From SHAN690 sp038131955 (lineage in GTDB: Bacteria > Bacteroidota > Bacteroidia > Flavobacteriales_G > Salibacteraceae), in contig JAYPQK010000013.1 in the NCBI GenBank assembly GCA_038131955.1, positions 1-64,000 on the forward strand: a stretch of DNA of 64,000 bases, given 5' to 3'. The notes under the pieces were generated by a model. It ran no database searches. It saw only the letters and a program-made list of their open reading frames with translations, and was not told the DNA's origin. The position numbers and the translations under genes are program-made. Positions 42,389 through 50,147 of this stretch are shown here, one piece after another (positions within the stretch are counted from its first letter, which is position 1; each line of letters begins with the position of its first letter).

Positions 42389-43332
42389 CTGTCCTCCATG
42401 ATTTCAACCGCTCTTTCCAAAATTCCGAGCGCCGTTGTGGCCATTTTATTCCCTTTCTTATCGAGGAGAGGATTCACCTCTACCATTTCAAAGCAGCACA
42501 CCTTCGGATCCGCGAGAAGTATGCTCAATAAGTTCTTAGCTTGTTCAGGCGTGATCCCGTCCGGTACCGGAGTTCCCGTACCATAAGAAACCTCATCCGG
42601 ATCCATGCTGTCCACGTCGAATGACACATAAATGAGGTCACAGTCCTTCAAACTTTCAAGGATCTCTTTCCCAATTCGGTTCATCCCCATGTCATCAACC
42701 TCCTCGACTTGATAGTTGACGATGCCGTGGCTTTCCATCAAATGGATCTCTTCCTTCTCTGTATCACGAACTCCGACAAAGATCAAATCCTCGGCTTTGA
42801 TCTTCGGGGATGAGCCACCCATGTTCTTAATCCGCTCCCAGAAATCGACGGTCTCTTCATTCGGCTCGTTGCGTTGCATCTCCAAATTATCCGCGCCTAA
42901 ACTTGCCGCCAATGGCATTCCATGGATATTGCCGGAAGGTGTGGTATAAGGAGAGTGCAGATCACCATGAGCATCAATCCACACCACGCCGAGTCTTTTA
43001 TTCGGATGGGCCATCTTGATTCCCGCTATAGTTCCGCCTGCAGAGGCGTGATCACCCGAAATCACCACAGGGGTCAATCCCATTTTCATATTCCTCATGA
43101 CTGCTTCTGCTTGTGCTGCCCACGTAGCGTGCATTTGCTTGATGCGAAGAGCGTTTGGTGTGGATGTAGGCTCAAACAGTGAGTCATTCAGATCAGGGAT
43201 CTGCTCGAAGGGATAACGATTGAAAAGCTCGCTCTCAGAATTTAATGAGGCTAACATGATGGCATCCGGACCGAGGCTACTTCCACGGGTTCCCGCCCCT
43301 ATTTCTGAGCATTGTACGAGATATTTAAGCAT
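42385..43332 (-). CDS. rocF: Arginase (ureohydrolase family)
   Basis: Mn-dependent hydrolase, probably cleaving arginine to ornithine and urea. The 315-residue protein shows the full metal-ligand set: GDHASAGG, WIDAHGDLHSP, GNIHGMPLA, SFDVDSMDPDEVSYGTGTPVPDG and CCFEMVEVNPLLD. The second-sphere GTGTPVPDG and ASLGAD patterns favour arginase over agmatinase or formimidoylglutamase, but specificity is not certain. The product order arginase-argS is unusual metabolically (one uses up and one charges arginine); the ATGA overlap ties their translation together. A -7 element lies 18 nt before the ATG. Confidence 0.9.
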   Translation of the reverse strand: MLKYLVQCSEIGAGTRGSSLGPDAIMLASLNSESELFNRYPFEQIPDLNDSLFEPTSTPNALRIKQMHATWAAQAEAVMRNMKMGLTPVVISGDHASAGGTIAGIKMAHPNKRLGVVWIDAHGDLHSPYTTPSGNIHGMPLAASLGADNLEMQRNEPNEETVDFWERIKNMGGSSPKIKAEDLIFVGVRDTEKEEIHLMESHGIVNYQVEEVDDMGMNRIGKEILESLKDCDLIYVSFDVDSMDPDEVSYGTGTPVPDGITPEQAKNLLSILLADPKVCCFEMVEVNPLLDKKGNKMATTALGILERAVEIMEDR

Positions 43333-43350
43333 AGGAATTCAAATGAGGCG

Positions 43351-43358
43351 CAAAGGTA
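43351..43358 (-). promoter_or_regulatory. -7 element (TACCTTTG) for arginase-argS
   Basis: Perfect TAnnTTTG on the minus strand, 18 nt before the arginase ATG; no clear -33 TTG. Confidence 0.5.
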
Positions 43359-43415
43359 ACCTCGATATTTGATTCACGAAAAGCAGCTTCACCTTTCGAG
43401 TTCCAATCCCATTCA

Positions 43416-43423
43416 TATTTTTG
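43416..43423 (+). promoter_or_regulatory. -7 element (TATTTTTG) for the lipoprotein gene
   Basis: Perfect TAnnTTTG on the plus strand, 36 nt before the TTG start at 43460. It overlaps the first copy of the 15-nt tandem duplication. Confidence 0.4.
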
Positions 43424-43447
43424 TGACACCTCTTTTTGTGACACCTC
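43418..43447. repeat. Perfect 15-nt tandem duplication in the promoter region
   Basis: TTTTTGTGACACCTC occurs twice in a row with no mismatch. It lengthens the leader of the lipoprotein gene by 15 nt and looks recent. Confidence 0.85.
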
Positions 43448-43459
43448 TTAAACGAATCG

Positions 43460-44164
43460 TTGAGACTAGCCAAAAGGATAACCTATTACCTACTCCTGTC
43501 CTTGTTGCTTGTCAACTGCGGCGAAGACGCTGCGTTTGAAAAGCACCTGACAGAGGGTATCATCGTGTATGATGTCTCCTATCCCGAGTTGGATTCAAAC
43601 AACTTGATGCTGGAGATGCTGCCGGATGAAATGGTGATGTATTTCAAAGGCGACAAGTGGTATTCCGAACTTAAGACGGGTGCCGGCATCGTAGAGATGG
43701 CGGTGATCGCCGATGGCGAAAACAAGAAGTTGCACAACATGGTGAGGCTATTTAGCGATCGCTATGTACTCTCGCTGAATCATCAAGGTGCGTTGATGAT
43801 GACCAACGTTCTCCCTCCTTTCCAGATCAAACCTCTACCCAGGCAAGAAATCCTAGCGGGAGCCCTTTGCAAGTGGGTTTCGATCGACTTTGGAGCAGCC
43901 AAGAATGAGAGCTACACGTTCGCATATACCAACGAGATCGACATGGATCACCCGAATTGGTGTACCCCCTACCGCGAGATCGAAGGTGTATTGCTCGACT
44001 ATCGCATCGAAAACTACGGTATGAACATGCACTTGGTCGCCAAGCAGATCATTCCGCAAGAAGTAAACGACAACATGTTCATCGTGGATGAGCGCTATCA
44101 ACCGCTTTCCCGTCAAGAGTTCGATGAATTGGTCGTCAAGAACATGAAGATCTTCATGGAATAA
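43460..44164 (+). CDS. Predicted lipoprotein of unknown function
   Basis: A 234-residue protein with a lipoprotein signal (YLLLSLLLVNC, lipid-Cys at about residue 21). The mature part (EGIIVYDVSYPELDSNNLML, shown to its first 20 residues) is beta-rich, with a pattern of strands and loops recalling DUF4412-like or LolA-like half-barrels, but I cannot name a family. The start is a TTG at 43460; no ATG is available before the signal peptide. It is followed after about 300 nt by ftsK and a LolA-like gene on the same strand, which would suit an envelope role. Confidence 0.7.
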   Translation: MRLAKRITYYLLLSLLLVNCGEDAAFEKHLTEGIIVYDVSYPELDSNNLMLEMLPDEMVMYFKGDKWYSELKTGAGIVEMAVIADGENKKLHNMVRLFSDRYVLSLNHQGALMMTNVLPPFQIKPLPRQEILAGALCKWVSIDFGAAKNESYTFAYTNEIDMDHPNWCTPYREIEGVLLDYRIENYGMNMHLVAKQIIPQEVNDNMFIVDERYQPLSRQEFDELVVKNMKIFME

Positions 44165-44472
44165 CCGAGTAAAGCGCTCGCTCCCGATTCCTTATTCCCG
44201 AACAGAGATGTCGCAGCTACGCAGCTTTTACGGGGGCTTGGGTTTCATTCATGTTAGAGATGTGCCGCACTTATGGCGCTTGCACCAACCTCGCACTCCC
44301 ACACTTAACACTGATCACCGTTCACTATTTGACCACTTAACTATTTAACCATTCCCCACTCCCCACTCCCGATTCACCAATCAAGGTGTTTAAAAATCAT
44401 TTGATAACTCTGGGTACCCCCACCCAAAGCCCCTCCTATGCCTTCTAACTTTGGCAGTTAAAGCCAAAGCGT
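44165..44472. repeat. Gene-free stretch filled with several repeat types
   Basis: No gene is seen. 44181-44201 has three 7-nt units (ctcccga, ttcctta, ttcccga). 44204-44228 and 44256-44281 are two related hairpin-like segments, both beginning AGAGATGT and continuing with CGCAGCTACGCAGC or GCCGCACTTATGGCGC. 44331-44386 has eight 7-nt units (gaccact, taactat, ttaacca, ttcccca, ctcccca, ctcccga, ttcacca, atcaagg). The ftsK -7 element lies at 44446. Confidence 0.75.
44446..44453 (+). promoter_or_regulatory. -7 element (TAACTTTG) for ftsK
   Basis: Perfect TAnnTTTG, 19 nt before the TTG start codon of ftsK; no TTG at the usual distance upstream. Confidence 0.5.
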
Positions 44473-46995
44473 TTGAGTTATTCGAACCACTACAAGAGCC
44501 AAGTAAAGCCTAACAGAAAGCAGGACAAGAAGGAGAAAGCCAAAAAAGAAGGCAAAGGTTTCCAACTGTCTGGCGACTTCTTTGGGCGTATCAATGAGTT
44601 TTTCCGGGACGAGCGCACCCAGCAGGTCCTGGGTCTATTCTTCATCCTGCTCAGCGGTATTCTGTTGCTCTCATTGACCTCCTACCTCTTCACCTGGCAT
44701 ATCGATCAGGATGAGCTGTTCAACCTTTCGTGGCTGAACCTCTGGAACAATCCGGAGATCGGCACCGAGAATTGGCTAGGAACCTTTGGCGCTTTATTGA
44801 GCCATCAATTGATCAATAATGGCTTTGGGGTAGCCTCTTTCGGACTAGTATTGATCAGTTTCTTACTCGGATTCCGCATTCTGTTCAAGGTGGAATTATT
44901 GCCTTTCTGGAAGACCGTCGGACACACGACCTTCTTCTTGGTTTGGGTCAGCATCTTCCTGGGAGCGATCTTCACCGAGAACTACCTTTTTCTTGGAGGA
45001 GCCTTTGGATACAACACCAACATCTGGCTGAGCGGACTTTTCGGTCGCATTGGTGCCTTCGCTATCATCTTCTTTTCACTGATCGTTTATACCATCGTGT
45101 TCCTGGGGCTTTCGTTAAAGGATATTATTGGCGCCCTGGCTGTGAATAGAGATGACGATGAGGCTGCTCTTGCTGAAGTGCCGAAAGATGAGGAAGAGGA
45201 GGAACCTCAACCTCAACCTCAAGAGGAGGAAGAAGAGAATACTGAATTAGAAAGCGAGGAGAGTGGACCTGAGTTGGAGATGGAGTTGGAAGAGGAGGAA
45301 CCTCAACCTCAACCTCAACTGCAAGAAGAGGACGTTTCCGAAGAACTGTCTACCGACGTTCCTGAGTCGGAGGAAGAGCCCGCTCCGGAGGACGACGGTG
45401 TGGCCTTTGACATTGAGGAGGCATCCGGGGATGAGGAGCTTTCGGAAGAAGAGAAGCAGCCCGATCAGGAACTGGCGGACTACGATCCTTTACTCGATCT
45501 GAGTCGTTATAAGCATCCACCGATCGAGATGCTGGAAGATCATGGCGATGGGAACATTCAAGTGGAGCGTGAAGAATTGGAGCGCAACAAGAACAACATC
45601 GTCACGACGCTTAACAACTACAACATCGGCATCTCGAAGATCAAGGCGACCATCGGTCCTACGGTGACGTTGTACGAAATCGTTCCGGAAGCTGGCGTTC
45701 GTATTTCCAAGATCAAGAACCTCGAGGATGACATTGCCTTGAGCCTCTCTGCATTGGGAATCCGCATCATCGCGCCGATTCCTGGAAAGGGAACCATCGG
45801 TATTGAAGTGCCCAACGAAACCCCTGACGTGGTCTCGATGCGTACCGTGATCAAATCGGAAAAGTTCGAGCATGCGAAGATGGAGTTGCCGGTCGCCTTG
45901 GGTAAGACCATTTCCAACGAAACCTTCGTAGCCGACCTAGCGAAGATGCCTCACCTCCTGATGGCTGGTGCTACCGGACAAGGTAAGTCCGTCGGACTGA
46001 ATGCGATCCTGACATCGTTGCTCTACAAGAAACATCCGGCTCAAGTGAAGTTTGTGTTGGTCGACCCGAAGAAGGTGGAACTCACGCTCTTCAATAAGAT
46101 CGAGCGACACTTCCTGGCTAAGCTCCCCGATGAGGAGGAAGCCATCATCACCGACACCAGCAAGGTGGTGAATACCCTGAACTCACTTTGCATCGAAATG
46201 GACGATCGCTATGAGCTCCTGAAGAATGCACAGTGCCGAAACATCAAGGAATACAACGCCAAGTTCATCAAGCGAAAGCTAAACCCGAACGACAGCCACC
46301 GATACCTACCCTATATCGTGTTGGTCGTGGATGAGTTTGCTGATTTGATCATGACCGCTGGTAAGGAGGTAGAGACTCCAATCGCTCGATTAGCTCAGTT
46401 GGCTCGTGCCATCGGAATTCACCTGATCATCGCAACCCAGCGTCCGTCGGTCAACATCATTACCGGTACGATCAAGGCTAACTTCCCGAGTCGTATCGCC
46501 TTCCGGGTGACCTCGAAGATTGACTCGCGCACTATCCTAGATGCGGGAGGCGCCGAACAGTTGATCGGTCGTGGCGACATGCTCTTCAGCAATGGAAATG
46601 ACCTGATTCGTATTCAATGCGCCTTCGTGGATACTCCGGAGGTAGAGAAGATCACGGAATTTATCGGTGAGCAACAAGGATACCCTGATGCACATCACCT
46701 GCCCGAGTATGTTCCTGAAGGTTCCGAAGGCGGAGGTGGTAATTTTGATGACATGGAGCGCGACGCTCTGTTTGAGGATGCCGCTCGGGTGGTGGTCATA
46801 CATCAGCAAGGAAGCGCATCTTTGCTGCAGAGAAAACTCAAGCTGGGCTACAATCGAGCAGGTCGTATCGTGGACCAACTCGAGGCCGCAGGAATCATTG
46901 GACCGTTCGAAGGAAGCAAGGCAAGACAAGTTTTAATTCCCGACGAGATCAGTTTGGAACAGCATTTGAGTAACCTCGACAACAAAGAAGATTAA
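44473..46995 (+). CDS. ftsK: DNA translocase FtsK/SpoIIIE
   Basis: Septal DNA pump for chromosome segregation at division. The 840-residue protein has four N-terminal membrane helices (about residues 50-220), a very acidic linker (about 228-345) with two PQPQPQ blocks coded by hexamer arrays, an alpha/beta domain (IVTTLNNYNIGISKIKATIGP), Walker A in LLMAGATGQGKSVGLNAIL, Walker B in LVVDEFADLIMT, and the gamma winged helix that recognises KOPS-like sites (ASLLQRKLKLGYNRAGRIVD). The start codon is a TTG (MSYSNHYKSQ); no ATG precedes the first helix. A LolA-like gene follows after 1 nt. Confidence 0.96.
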   Translation: MSYSNHYKSQVKPNRKQDKKEKAKKEGKGFQLSGDFFGRINEFFRDERTQQVLGLFFILLSGILLLSLTSYLFTWHIDQDELFNLSWLNLWNNPEIGTENWLGTFGALLSHQLINNGFGVASFGLVLISFLLGFRILFKVELLPFWKTVGHTTFFLVWVSIFLGAIFTENYLFLGGAFGYNTNIWLSGLFGRIGAFAIIFFSLIVYTIVFLGLSLKDIIGALAVNRDDDEAALAEVPKDEEEEEPQPQPQEEEEENTELESEESGPELEMELEEEEPQPQPQLQEEDVSEELSTDVPESEEEPAPEDDGVAFDIEEASGDEELSEEEKQPDQELADYDPLLDLSRYKHPPIEMLEDHGDGNIQVEREELERNKNNIVTTLNNYNIGISKIKATIGPTVTLYEIVPEAGVRISKIKNLEDDIALSLSALGIRIIAPIPGKGTIGIEVPNETPDVVSMRTVIKSEKFEHAKMELPVALGKTISNETFVADLAKMPHLLMAGATGQGKSVGLNAILTSLLYKKHPAQVKFVLVDPKKVELTLFNKIERHFLAKLPDEEEAIITDTSKVVNTLNSLCIEMDDRYELLKNAQCRNIKEYNAKFIKRKLNPNDSHRYLPYIVLVVDEFADLIMTAGKEVETPIARLAQLARAIGIHLIIATQRPSVNIITGTIKANFPSRIAFRVTSKIDSRTILDAGGAEQLIGRGDMLFSNGNDLIRIQCAFVDTPEVEKITEFIGEQQGYPDAHHLPEYVPEGSEGGGGNFDDMERDALFEDAARVVVIHQQGSASLLQRKLKLGYNRAGRIVDQLEAAGIIGPFEGSKARQVLIPDEISLEQHLSNLDNKED
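45205..45324. repeat. Two hexamer arrays inside ftsK
   Basis: cctcaa three times at 45205-45222, and cctcaa three times plus ctgcaa at 45301-45324, both after the same gaggaggaa lead-in and coding for PQPQPQ(LQ). Between them, gagttg-gagatg-gagttg is a related hexamer run. The units match those at 32565, 53251 and 53976. Confidence 0.8.
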
Positions 46996-46996
46996 G

Positions 46997-47695
46997 ATGA
47001 TGAAGAAAGCACTCTGGATGATGGTTGGACTGGTGGTAGCAGCCACATCAGTATATGCTCAACGAAGCGAAGAAGATCTGAGTCCAAAGGATCCGAAAGC
47101 AAAAGAGATCTTGGACGCCCTCAGCAATAAGGCTAAAAGCTATAATTCCTTCACGGCGGATTTTGAGTACATCATGAAGAACGCAGACGCCGGCCTGAAT
47201 GAGAAGCAAGTCGGAAAAGTTGCCATGATGGGTCAGAAGAAATACAAATTGGATGTAGCTGGCCGCGAGATCGTCAGTGACGGTGAAAGCGTTTGGACCT
47301 TCATCAAAGATGTCGGCGAGCTACAGATCAGCGATATGCCCGAAGAAGGCGAAGAAGACGACGACGCCAACATGATGAATCCGGCGAACGCTTATCACAT
47401 GTATAAGAACGGGTTCAACTACCAATACGCTGAACAGGAAACCGTGGATGGCAAAAGTGCCGACGTGATCAAGATGTTCCCTACCGATCCGGGTAAGAAG
47501 CCTTTTCACACGGTGGTAATGAACGTAGACAAGGCCAACCTCGAGCTGATCAGCGTAATCGTCAAATACAAGGATGGAAATGTCTACACCTTCCGACTCA
47601 AGAATTTCAAAGGCAACGCCAACCTGACCGCCAAGGACTTCGTTTTTGACGAGGACCGAGAAGACGTAGAGGACGTGGTTGACATGCGATTCTAG
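46997..47695 (+). CDS. LolA-like outer-membrane lipoprotein carrier protein
   Basis: Periplasmic chaperone-type protein that may shuttle lipoproteins from the inner to the outer membrane. The 232-residue protein has a signal peptide (ALWMMVGLVVAATSVYAQ) and the LolA half-barrel pattern: AKSYNSFTADFEYIMKN, KYKLDVAGREIVSDGESVWTF (first 20 residues of the segment KYKLDVAGREIVSDGESVWT), and the C-terminal FVFDEDREDVEDVVDMRF. An acidic insertion (DMPEEGEEDDDAN, about residues 115-128) sits in the middle. It begins 1 nt after the ftsK stop codon, as in many Bacteroidota, and is closed by a terminator. Confidence 0.88.
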   Translation: MMKKALWMMVGLVVAATSVYAQRSEEDLSPKDPKAKEILDALSNKAKSYNSFTADFEYIMKNADAGLNEKQVGKVAMMGQKKYKLDVAGREIVSDGESVWTFIKDVGELQISDMPEEGEEDDDANMMNPANAYHMYKNGFNYQYAEQETVDGKSADVIKMFPTDPGKKPFHTVVMNVDKANLELISVIVKYKDGNVYTFRLKNFKGNANLTAKDFVFDEDREDVEDVVDMRF

Positions 47696-47722
47696 TCCAC
47701 AAGTTTTAATCTAAGTTGAAGG

Positions 47723-47751
47723 AGCGTCTGAGTGATCGGGCGCTTTTTTTT
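47723..47751 (+). terminator. Intrinsic terminator after the ftsK-lolA pair
   Basis: AGCGTC pairs with GGGCGCT (one G-U pair) over a loop of about 10 nt, followed by eight T, 28 nt beyond the stop codon. Confidence 0.8.
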
Positions 47752-47860
47752 GCTGTGAAATGGGGGAATTAAGTTTAGGAGAGATCGATACTTTTCTAGC
47801 TGCTCCATCGGAGTTTTTTTCGAGCCGCGAATTGCGCTAATAACGCTAATTATAACTACT

Positions 47861-47895
47861 ACATATAGTACATAACAAATACCACATAACAATTA
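47861..47895. repeat. Degenerate heptamer array, A/T-rich
   Basis: Five in-phase units: acatata, gtacata, acaaata, ccacata, acaatta. It lies in the gene-free stretch 47752-48019, in which I see no gene. Confidence 0.65.
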
Positions 47896-47947
47896 CCCCC
47901 CTCGACTCCGTCTCGAAAGATTAAACAATGAAGATTAAGATTAGTGG

Positions 47948-48003
47948 ACTCCCTATTCACTATTCCCTATTCACTATTCCCTATTCACTATTCCCTATTC
48001 ACT
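47948..48003. repeat. Regular heptamer array before the glycosyltransferase gene
   Basis: Eight units alternating between two forms: actccct, attcact, attccct, attcact, attccct, attcact, attccct, attcact, so also a 14-nt period. It ends 4 nt before the -7 element and occupies the -33 region of that promoter. The units have no spacers, so it is not a CRISPR array. Confidence 0.9.
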
Positions 48004-48007
48004 ACCT

Positions 48008-48015
48008 TAACTTTG
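48008..48015 (+). promoter_or_regulatory. -7 element (TAACTTTG) for the glycosyltransferase gene
   Basis: Perfect TAnnTTTG, followed by CCCC and then ATG: exactly 4 nt spacing, predicting a leaderless mRNA. Confidence 0.6.
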
Positions 48016-48019
48016 CCCC

Positions 48020-48826
48020 ATGTCCTCCCTAGTCTCGATCATCACTCCTGCCTTCAACAATGCCTCTACGCTGAGGGAAACGGCTGACTCTGTCTTTGCT
48101 CAGAGCTATGGAAATTGGGAATGGATCGTGGTGAATAATGGCAGCGAGGATGAGACTGACAGCATCCTGAAAGAGCTGGCGTCCGACAATCGAGTGAACG
48201 TGGTTTCACTAGAGAAGAACCTCGGCGTCAGCGGAGGACGAAATGCCGGACTTGCACAGGCTGCGGGTGATTTCCTCTGTTTTCTGGATGCAGACGATCG
48301 TTTGACCCCTGAGAGCCTTGAAGCGCGGATGAAGGTGATGAAGACCCGACCAGAGGTCTCGTTTGTGGATGGTGGAGTTCGGAAGATCGACCCTATCGGC
48401 AATGAGTTATCGTTAGAGCAGCCCCGTTTCGAAGGTGCACCCTTTGACGAATTGCTTTCATTGAGCGGCTCCTGTTTCATTGGCATCACTTGGTTGATCC
48501 GAAAGAAGGAAGGGGTTGTCTATCGATTCAACTCAGAAATCAAGCACGGTGAGGATCTACTCTTCTTCCTATCGATCGCCCATTCTGGAGTGTACACCGC
48601 CATCGATTCGCCGATCTACGAATTCCGGATGCGCGCAGGGTCCGCCATGAGCGACTTAAAAGGGCTGGAGAAGGGATATCAGGCGTTAGAAGATGAGCTC
48701 GGTACTTGGCATCAACTCACTACGGGACAACTCTCTCAATTCAGAAAGCGCTGGAAAAAGATCATGGTCAAGAGTTACCTGAAGGCGGGTAAGATCAACG
48801 AAGCGCTGAGACTTCGAGTCTCTTAG
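48020..48826 (+). CDS. Family 2 glycosyltransferase
   Basis: Transfers a sugar from a nucleotide donor, probably for a surface glycan. The 268-residue protein has the GT-A fold signatures: SLVSIITPAFNNASTLRETA, WIVVNNGSEDETDSIL, the GVSGGRNAGLAQAAGDFLCF segment leading to the DxD-type LDADDRLTPES, and the acceptor-side HGEDLLFFLSIA (ED motif). No membrane helix is present. It stands alone, with no other polysaccharide gene near. The 3' end overlaps the convergent FMN-reductase gene by 4 nt. Donor and acceptor cannot be told. Confidence 0.92.
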   Translation: MSSLVSIITPAFNNASTLRETADSVFAQSYGNWEWIVVNNGSEDETDSILKELASDNRVNVVSLEKNLGVSGGRNAGLAQAAGDFLCFLDADDRLTPESLEARMKVMKTRPEVSFVDGGVRKIDPIGNELSLEQPRFEGAPFDELLSLSGSCFIGITWLIRKKEGVVYRFNSEIKHGEDLLFFLSIAHSGVYTAIDSPIYEFRMRAGSAMSDLKGLEKGYQALEDELGTWHQLTTGQLSQFRKRWKKIMVKSYLKAGKINEALRLRVS

Positions 48827-49347
48827 AAATCATCGAAATTCTCGATCAATTTTTGGAGTTGTGTAATGGTCTTCTCGTTGGAGAGGACGCCCTCCTCACT
48901 TAGTTGGGCCTCGACATGGATGATGTTCACTCGACGCGGCATTACCGTGACATTCAAGTAGTTGAGCACGCCTGTCAAGTGGTCCAATCCACGCAGGTTA
49001 CCTGCCCGCCCGGACGACAACCCTACCAGCGCTGCCTTCTTCCCTTTGAAGGATTCGGGCCACACGGCATCGATGAAGGTCTTGGCTATTCCGGGGAAGC
49101 TTCCATTGTACTCGGGCACCACGAAGATGAACTTGTCTGCATTGGTGACAAACTGCTCAGCGATAGCGGAAAAGCCCGGATCAGGATTACCAAACACATC
49201 ATTCCGGAAGGCAAAATCGCGCGGAAGCTTCTGCAGATCCAGCAACTGGGCGTCGATGTTCATTCTTGTTAATAACTCCAACACAGCGCCAGCTATACGA
49301 GAGCTAACGTTCTCAGGACGATTGGTTCCACTGATGATCGTGATCAC
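48823..49347 (-). CDS. NADPH-dependent FMN reductase family protein
   Basis: Flavodoxin-fold oxidoreductase (ArsH/AzoR-like group), 174 residues. Signatures: the FMN phosphate loop IISGTNRPENVSSRIA, FVVPEYNGSFPGIAKTFID (the PEYN motif) and ALVGLSSGRAGNLRG. It begins with a GTG (49347), which aligns with the family start. The gene converges on the glycosyltransferase gene. Likely roles are quinone, chromate or azo reduction, but the physiological substrate is unknown. Confidence 0.92.
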   Translation of the reverse strand: MITIISGTNRPENVSSRIAGAVLELLTRMNIDAQLLDLQKLPRDFAFRNDVFGNPDPGFSAIAEQFVTNADKFIFVVPEYNGSFPGIAKTFIDAVWPESFKGKKAALVGLSSGRAGNLRGLDHLTGVLNYLNVTVMPRRVNIIHVEAQLSEEGVLSNEKTITQLQKLIENFDDF

Positions 49348-49458
49348 GGTCTAGTTCACAGATTTTTGTTCAAAACGTCGGGATAAACTGAGGGGTCCCA
49401 CGCCCGAATCTCAATAGATTTATTAGACCTTTGAGAAACGCAAAGAAAGGCACTCTCC

Positions 49459-50139
49459 ATGAATCTGACGTTTTACGGACATTCTTGTTTTCTCCTCGAG
49501 ACACCGAAGGCCAAGATCTTGTTCGACCCGTTCATTTCGGAGAATGAATTGGCCAAAGACATCGACATTGACAGCATCGAATGCGATTATGTATTCCTGT
49601 CCCATGGACACTGGGATCACATGGCAGATGCGGAGCGAATCTTAAAGCGTACCGGAGCCAAAGTGGTGAGCAACTTTGAGATCGTCACTTGGTATGAGGG
49701 TAAAGGCATCACGAATGGTCACCCGATGAATATCGGCGGGTCATGGCAATTCGATTTCGGGTGGGTCAAGTATGTCTATGCGATGCACTCGAGCGTTCTA
49801 CCTGATGGAACCTATGCCGGTAACCCTGGCGGATGGATCATCCAGGCGGACAACAAGGGTGTCTACTACGCAGGCGATACAGGGTTGACCTTGGAGATGC
49901 GTCTCCTTGGGGAGCGCTACAAGATAGATTGGGCCATTCTGCCGATCGGTGATAATTTCACGATGGGTCCGGTAGATGCGACCAAGGCGGCCGACTTCTT
50001 GAATTGCCCGAATGTGATCGGAATGCACTTCGACACATTTGGATTCATCAAGGTAGACCATGAACAGGCAAAGAACCTCTTTGCGAAGACAAGAAAGAAC
50101 TTGACGCTGATGGAGATCGGCGAGACCAAAGCATTGTAA
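49459..50139 (+). CDS. Metal-dependent hydrolase, metallo-beta-lactamase fold (UPF0173 type)
   Basis: A 226-residue enzyme with the zinc motif FLSHGHWDHMADAERI (HxHxDH), a second ligand in YAMHSSVLPDGTYAGNPGG, YYAGDTGLT and the final GMHFDTFGFIK. It resembles the YtkL/UlaG-like UPF0173 hydrolases, for which no substrate is established. There is no signal peptide, so it is cytoplasmic. It lies 8 nt before parA on the same strand, so a shared transcript is likely. Confidence 0.92.
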   Translation: MNLTFYGHSCFLLETPKAKILFDPFISENELAKDIDIDSIECDYVFLSHGHWDHMADAERILKRTGAKVVSNFEIVTWYEGKGITNGHPMNIGGSWQFDFGWVKYVYAMHSSVLPDGTYAGNPGGWIIQADNKGVYYAGDTGLTLEMRLLGERYKIDWAILPIGDNFTMGPVDATKAADFLNCPNVIGMHFDTFGFIKVDHEQAKNLFAKTRKNLTLMEIGETKAL

Positions 50140-50147
50140 GTAACGAT

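Noticed and set aside
44165..44472. Possible tRNA or small RNA gene in the gap before ftsK
   Set aside because: The hairpins there do not form a cloverleaf and no conserved T-loop sequence is present.
47948..48003. Possible CRISPR array
   Set aside because: Units of 7 nt follow each other without spacers; there are no cas genes in the window.
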